In this document: positions 60,214-64,000 of the stretch, one piece after another | Position numbering within the stretch: position 1 is the stretch's first letter | Layout: every line of letters starts with the position of its first letter | Source: Hydractinia symbiolongicarpus | Lineage: Eukaryota > Cnidaria > Hydrozoa > Anthoathecata > Hydractiniidae | Length of the DNA: 64,000 bases | Reading direction: 5' to 3' | NCBI RefSeq assembly: GCF_029227915.1 | Contig: NC_079875.1 | Location: 31,871,501-31,935,500, forward strand | Translations under genes and position numbers: made by a program | The notes under the pieces: generated by a model | Told to the model about the DNA's origin: nothing | What the model saw: the letters and a program-made list of their open reading frames with translations, nothing else | The model's database searches: none

Positions 60214-60673
60214 TAAATAAAATTGTCAATAATAAAACTGCCACCAAAGCACACTCTTTTTGCGGAAAGTAGCGGAGTGCGCGCTAGCGCACAGAGCGTA
60301 GCGAAGCACATTTCCTCATTAAATAAGCCAAATATAAGTGAAAACTAAGCACGGTGGAGAGTATATAGGATTTCTATACGATTTCGTCCCTATACATCAA
60401 ATTTATAAAAAATTCTGATATTTTATCAGTGTTGCCCAGTAATTTTATCTGGTCATTTGTTGGTAAATTTTTGTAAATATCTGATTGAGCGAGACAACGT
60501 GACGGCGATGGAGTTTTTGTTGTGTTTTAAAGATGGTGTTAAACGTAGTCAGCCAGCTAGAAGCGAAGTGATGAGATTTTTCAAGAAAGAAGTGGAGGTT
60601 ATGATCACTGTTTTTTAAAGGTTGTGAAAACCCCTTACATACACCTAAAGCTATCTAGCACAACATGTGTGGC

Positions 60674-60790
60674 TATAATGTGCAACTATAAAAGTATATA
60701 TGCATCCATGCCCTGTTGGTCTAATGGCTATGACACTCTTATAAATGAGAGATCTAAGTTCGAATCCTGGACAGGGCTAGGGAAAACATT
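60674..60790 (+). mobile_element. tRNA-like SINE head with pol III boxes
   Basis: A 68-nt tRNA-like fold spans 60710-60777 with perfect 7-bp acceptor arms GCCCTGT / ACAGGGC. TGGTCTAATGG (60717-60727) fits box A and GTTCGAATC (60758-60766) fits box B exactly. The anticodon and T stems are imperfect, so it is more likely a SINE head or tRNA pseudogene than a working tRNA. A second copy lies at 40772. Confidence 0.65.
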
Positions 60791-60895
60791 AATTATGTTG
60801 CACATATAGCTATACATTGCAGTATTAAGGATATTATATTCCGTATACTATGATGTATATATATATATTCTGATTTTTACCCTGACTTTTTACCT

Positions 60896-61110
60896 TTGCC
60901 GCAGGGATCTGTGTTGGGCCCCTGCTTTTTCTTTTGTATATTGATGACTTGAAATCTGTCATCAATTCAAACCACCACCACCTATATGCAGATAATACAA
61001 TAATTATTTCATCCCATAAAAACTTGGATACCCTTGTCTCGCAGGTCGAGTTAGAACCTTCGAAGTCGACCTCTGGCTGAATAATAACAAAATTAGAGCC
61101 AGTTGAAAAA
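60896..61110 (+). pseudogene. LINE reverse transcriptase fragment, YADD changed to YADN
   Basis: The frame reads GSVLGP, loses one base, then continues LLFLLYIDDLKSVINSNHHH, LYADNTIIISSHKNLDTL, the palm region of a non-LTR reverse transcriptase. The catalytic box should be YADD; the second Asp codon is AAT (60994-60996). A short 3' piece (KLLNGYPVNKYHTD) is at 61240-61290. Inactive. Confidence 0.85.
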
Positions 61111-61477
61111 AGTTGAGAACAAAACTATCAACTATATCTGTATTCCTTTTATATTTCTTAGTTCATTGTGTTTTTCTCTGTTTTTTCTCTGTCTTAGAAA
61201 TCTAACAGGACCCATGGAAAAAACTTGGTATATAATATACAAGCTTTTGAATGGCTATCCTGTAAATAAATATCATACCGACACTTCTTTAACCTATTGG
61301 TAAGAAAACAGACGCCGGATACTGTTTATCTACATTTTAGTAGTTTTTGATTCATTAGATTATAAACAATACGTAATGTCATTGGCACGTGAAATATTGC
61401 GTCCGGAATAAACAGTGCATTTGCTAATACAAAAAGCGCTGGGAACTAAGTTTTTCAAAAACAAACATTTTTTGCTT

Positions 61478-61556
61478 TGATTGGACAAAATAGATCACGT
61501 GAACTTTTATAAAAAACGAAAAATTTTAACTGTGATTGGACAATATGGATCACGTG
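61478..61556. promoter_or_regulatory. duplicated inverted-CCAAT plus CACGTG modules
   Basis: GATTGGACAAAATAGATCACGTG and a near copy (GATTGGACAATATGGATCACG...) occur about 54 bp apart; each pairs an inverted CCAAT box with an E-box. No gene start is evident downstream, so a promoter role is only a guess. Confidence 0.3.
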
Positions 61557-61617
61557 GTTTACGCCGTCGAAATATACTTCCTTAACTAGCTGCTACTGCA
61601 CACAGTGAGTGATGCAT

Positions 61618-61850
61618 ATTCCTGTTTTCTTGCCTGCCTTTGTCGCTCCTTTTCCTTGCCGTTCTTAATAAATCCCTTCCTTTCCTATGCCTTTTCTGGT
61701 GCCTGCCTGCTATGCCCTTGCCTGTGCCTCCCATGCCTTGCTGATTCCTTTTCCTGTTATCTTGCCTGCCTTTGCCGTGCAACGCTAAATATATTGCCGT
61801 GCCCTTTCCTTAATGCCTTTGCCTTGTCAACCTCTCCGCAACACTTTCTA
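61618..61850. repeat. pyrimidine-rich TTGCCTGCCT tract
   Basis: Repeated CTTGCC, TGCCTGCC and TTCCTTTCC motifs give strong strand asymmetry here. The open frames on both strands are Cys/Leu-Pro or Arg/Lys runs that reflect composition. Confidence 0.6.
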
Positions 61851-61860
61851 TACTGGTAAT

Positions 61861-63470
61861 AAGTTTTAAAATGGCAGTATATTGCAGACTGTTCACACTA
61901 AGCTATAATATCACTTTTCGACGGCAAATTTAATGCATGTTAATTTCTTTTTTATTAAGTTGTCGCTGAAGTTTGCATACAGCAAAATAATAAAGGCTTG
62001 TAACTGCCTTACAGAGACCTATGAACAACTAAAGCAAGGAATTGCTGAAATTACAATATGAATCATACGAAAATGTATGCAAAAAAAACAAAATCAAAGA
62101 AAAAAAGAAGGCGTCTAACAATCGTTGCGCCAAAAACTAAATCTCAAAAAAGAATTGTACTTGCTTTGACAATGCGACCATGTGCACTAAGGAATGAATG
62201 TATATATACCAAAAACATGTTTGCAACACATCATTCCAAAATTAGCTTTTACCACGCTATCAAAAAACAGTGTTAACAATGCAGCGTTTTCGAATTTGAT
62301 GAAACGAAAGTTTTAAACTGTGACCACTTAAGATATGTAAATATTGATATCACTCCACCCTGTTGTGTTCACCTATATAGTTTATATTATCTGTTCTTCA
62401 ATAGAGGTACACGCTGTATTATATGTTAATATAAAGTGTCAAAACAGGAATAATTTACAGTAAAATAAAATTAATTTGAAGAAAATCAGTACAGAAGATG
62501 TGAAAAGGGACAAACTTGTTTTTTCTCTATTCCGTGAGATGCGGCACGCACATGTATTCCCGGGCTAGAAATATATTTACAACGGGCGGCCAACATTGTA
62601 GCATAAATAACAAATGGACCTCGTGTTTGGTAAACTTGAACGGCCAAGCTTGAGAAAACAATGTTCGAGCCCAAAGAACGTGACTGGCAATCTTTGTGCC
62701 GTGGACAACCATACTCACTCACAGAAAGGCAAACAGCTGACACTGTGCCCAAAAGTTTTCAAAATTTAATTGCGTTGTTAGAATGAATAAAAAAATTTTT
62801 AAAAGCTACGAAAAATTATTTACCACATCTTCCGACTTTCACAAAATTCTCATGAAAAACCCAAAAATGGCACGAAATCTGATTTCTTTCAATTTTAGTG
62901 TAAAATCGGTTGTATCAGGAAATTGGATTATTTAAGTACCCGAATTCATAGAAGAGTTTGATAATTCCACTATCTGATTAGTTAGCAATACGCCCTTCAC
63001 GAAAAGCTTTATTTCAATAGTTTTTTAATCATTTATCCTTTCCTAAATATAATGCAAAAGTTTTATGTGGTTATCATGCGGGATAATTTCCCTTGATGAA
63101 ATAAAGTTTTTGTAAGATTCAAGTAAAGGCGATGAGGTATCGGATCCAAAAATTTGACATATGTAGGGCTCTAATGGACAAATACAAAAATTATTGAAAT
63201 CATGCAGATTGAGGGAAAAGAATTATTTAAAAAGCGTAAGCGCAAGCGTAACCGTAAGGAAGAGGACATTCGACCTCTTTGAAAAGAACCGAAACTTTTT
63301 CAGCCATTTTTTCATGTAAGATTATTGTCATAAATGTTAACCTGACGACAACTGTACTTTAATTAGGGGAGCAGTAATTTATAAATTTGTATGAAGCACA
63401 AGTACAATGTTGTTCGATCAAGCTGCATAATGCAGCAATAATGGATAATATACGTAATGGCAGCATGAGA
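61861..63470. repeat. dispersed 1.6-kb repeat, copy 2
   Basis: Direct copy of 3491-5137. The right edge is sharp: after GGATAATATACGTAATGGCAG the 124-bp satellite resumes at about 63471, suggesting insertion into, or association with, that satellite. Confidence 0.85.
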
Positions 63471-64000
63471 GGCATTTGAAAGAGACGAGTGTTATATACA
63501 TGCAATTTTTCGTATTGGTTCAAGAAAATTGTCATTTAGGGACGACAACCTTGTCCCAGATTCTATATATTTTAGCCGTAAAATTGATAGACGAAGCATT
63601 TAAAAGAGACGAGTGTCATGTATTTACAATTTTTCGTATTGATACAGGATAATTGTCATTTAGGGTCAACAAAATCGCCTCAGTTTTCATATATTTTGGC
63701 CGTAAAATTGATAAGCGAGGCATTTAAAAGAGGCGAGTGTGATGTACTTGTGATTTTTTGTATTGATAAAGGCTAATTGTCATTTAGGGACGACAACCTC
63801 GTCTCAGGTTCTATATATTTTATCTGTAAATTTGATAAAACAGGCATTTAAAAGAGACGAGTGTTACATATTTGCGATTTTTCGTATTGATACAAGATAA
63901 TTGTCACTTAGGGTCAACAACCTCGTTTCAGGTTCTTATATTTTAGCCGTGAAATTGATAAACCAGGTATTTAAAACAGACGAGTGTTATGTATTTGCGA
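63471..64000. repeat. 124-bp satellite block, continues past the window
   Basis: A little over four units of the family described at 56690, running off the right end. Confidence 0.93.

Noticed and set aside
61605-61859. Cys/Leu/Pro-rich ORFs on both strands
   Set aside because: They reflect a pyrimidine-rich repeat tract with strand-biased composition.

Overview
The window looks like AT-rich nuclear DNA from an invertebrate animal. Genes have introns with GT/AG splice sites, and the one recognisable cellular gene is an animal-type gamma-glutamyltransferase. The repeats are Harbinger, piggyBac-like, Helitron, hAT, Copia and APE-type LINE families. The style (many microexons, tracts of TAGCTAGC, a mixed DNA-transposon load) fits a cnidarian such as a hydrozoan, but that placement is inference. 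There are no prokaryotic operons and no CRISPR array.

Layout. 0-9 kb: mostly non-coding, with a 24-bp minisatellite and the first copy of a 1.6-kb dispersed repeat (3.49-5.14 kb). 9.2-19.6 kb: an apparently intact eight-exon GGT gene on the plus strand. Its first intron holds a complete but dead PIF/Harbinger transposon (TTA duplication, long terminal inverted repeats, a nuclease gene and an opposite MADF/BESS gene), which itself contains a piggyBac-like MITE inserted at TTAA. 20-30 kb: few genes, small tandem duplications, one candidate 51-residue spliced ORF near 25 kb. 30.7-33.6 kb: a minus-strand microexon gene (136 residues, six exons, three of 24-30 nt), bracketed by two copies of a 57-nt palindromic element. 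34.0-38.4 kb: a decayed autonomous Helitron on the minus strand. 40.9-42.2 kb: a 48-bp satellite with a partly developed four-unit higher-order period. 42.8-44.4 kb: LINE remnant interrupted at TTAA, abutting a second Helitron fragment. 45.7-54.3 kb: two near-identical 3.8-3.9 kb direct repeats (R-A, R-B), each with a minus-strand array of phase-0 microexons and a block of a 124/126-bp satellite, separated by a truncated Copia element. 56.7-59.1 kb: a large block of the same satellite. 59.2-60.2 kb: hAT pseudogene. 60.7-61.1 kb: tRNA-like SINE and a LINE RT fragment. 61.9-63.5 kb: second copy of the 1.6-kb repeat, then more of the satellite to the window end.

How it fits together. The only sequence that looks conserved for a cellular function is the GGT gene, whose product would sit on the cell surface and cleave glutathione. 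The two microexon loci are the best candidates for undescribed genes: exons chain with compatible phases and canonical splice sites, are symmetric (1-1 in one locus, 0-0 in the other) and encode short charged modules that partly repeat one another. Everything else is layered mobile-element history. Nested insertions give a relative order: Harbinger before the piggyBac-like MITE, LINE before the MITE end within it, R duplication relative to Copia. The R-A/R-B duplication may be real or may be two haplotypes joined in assembly.
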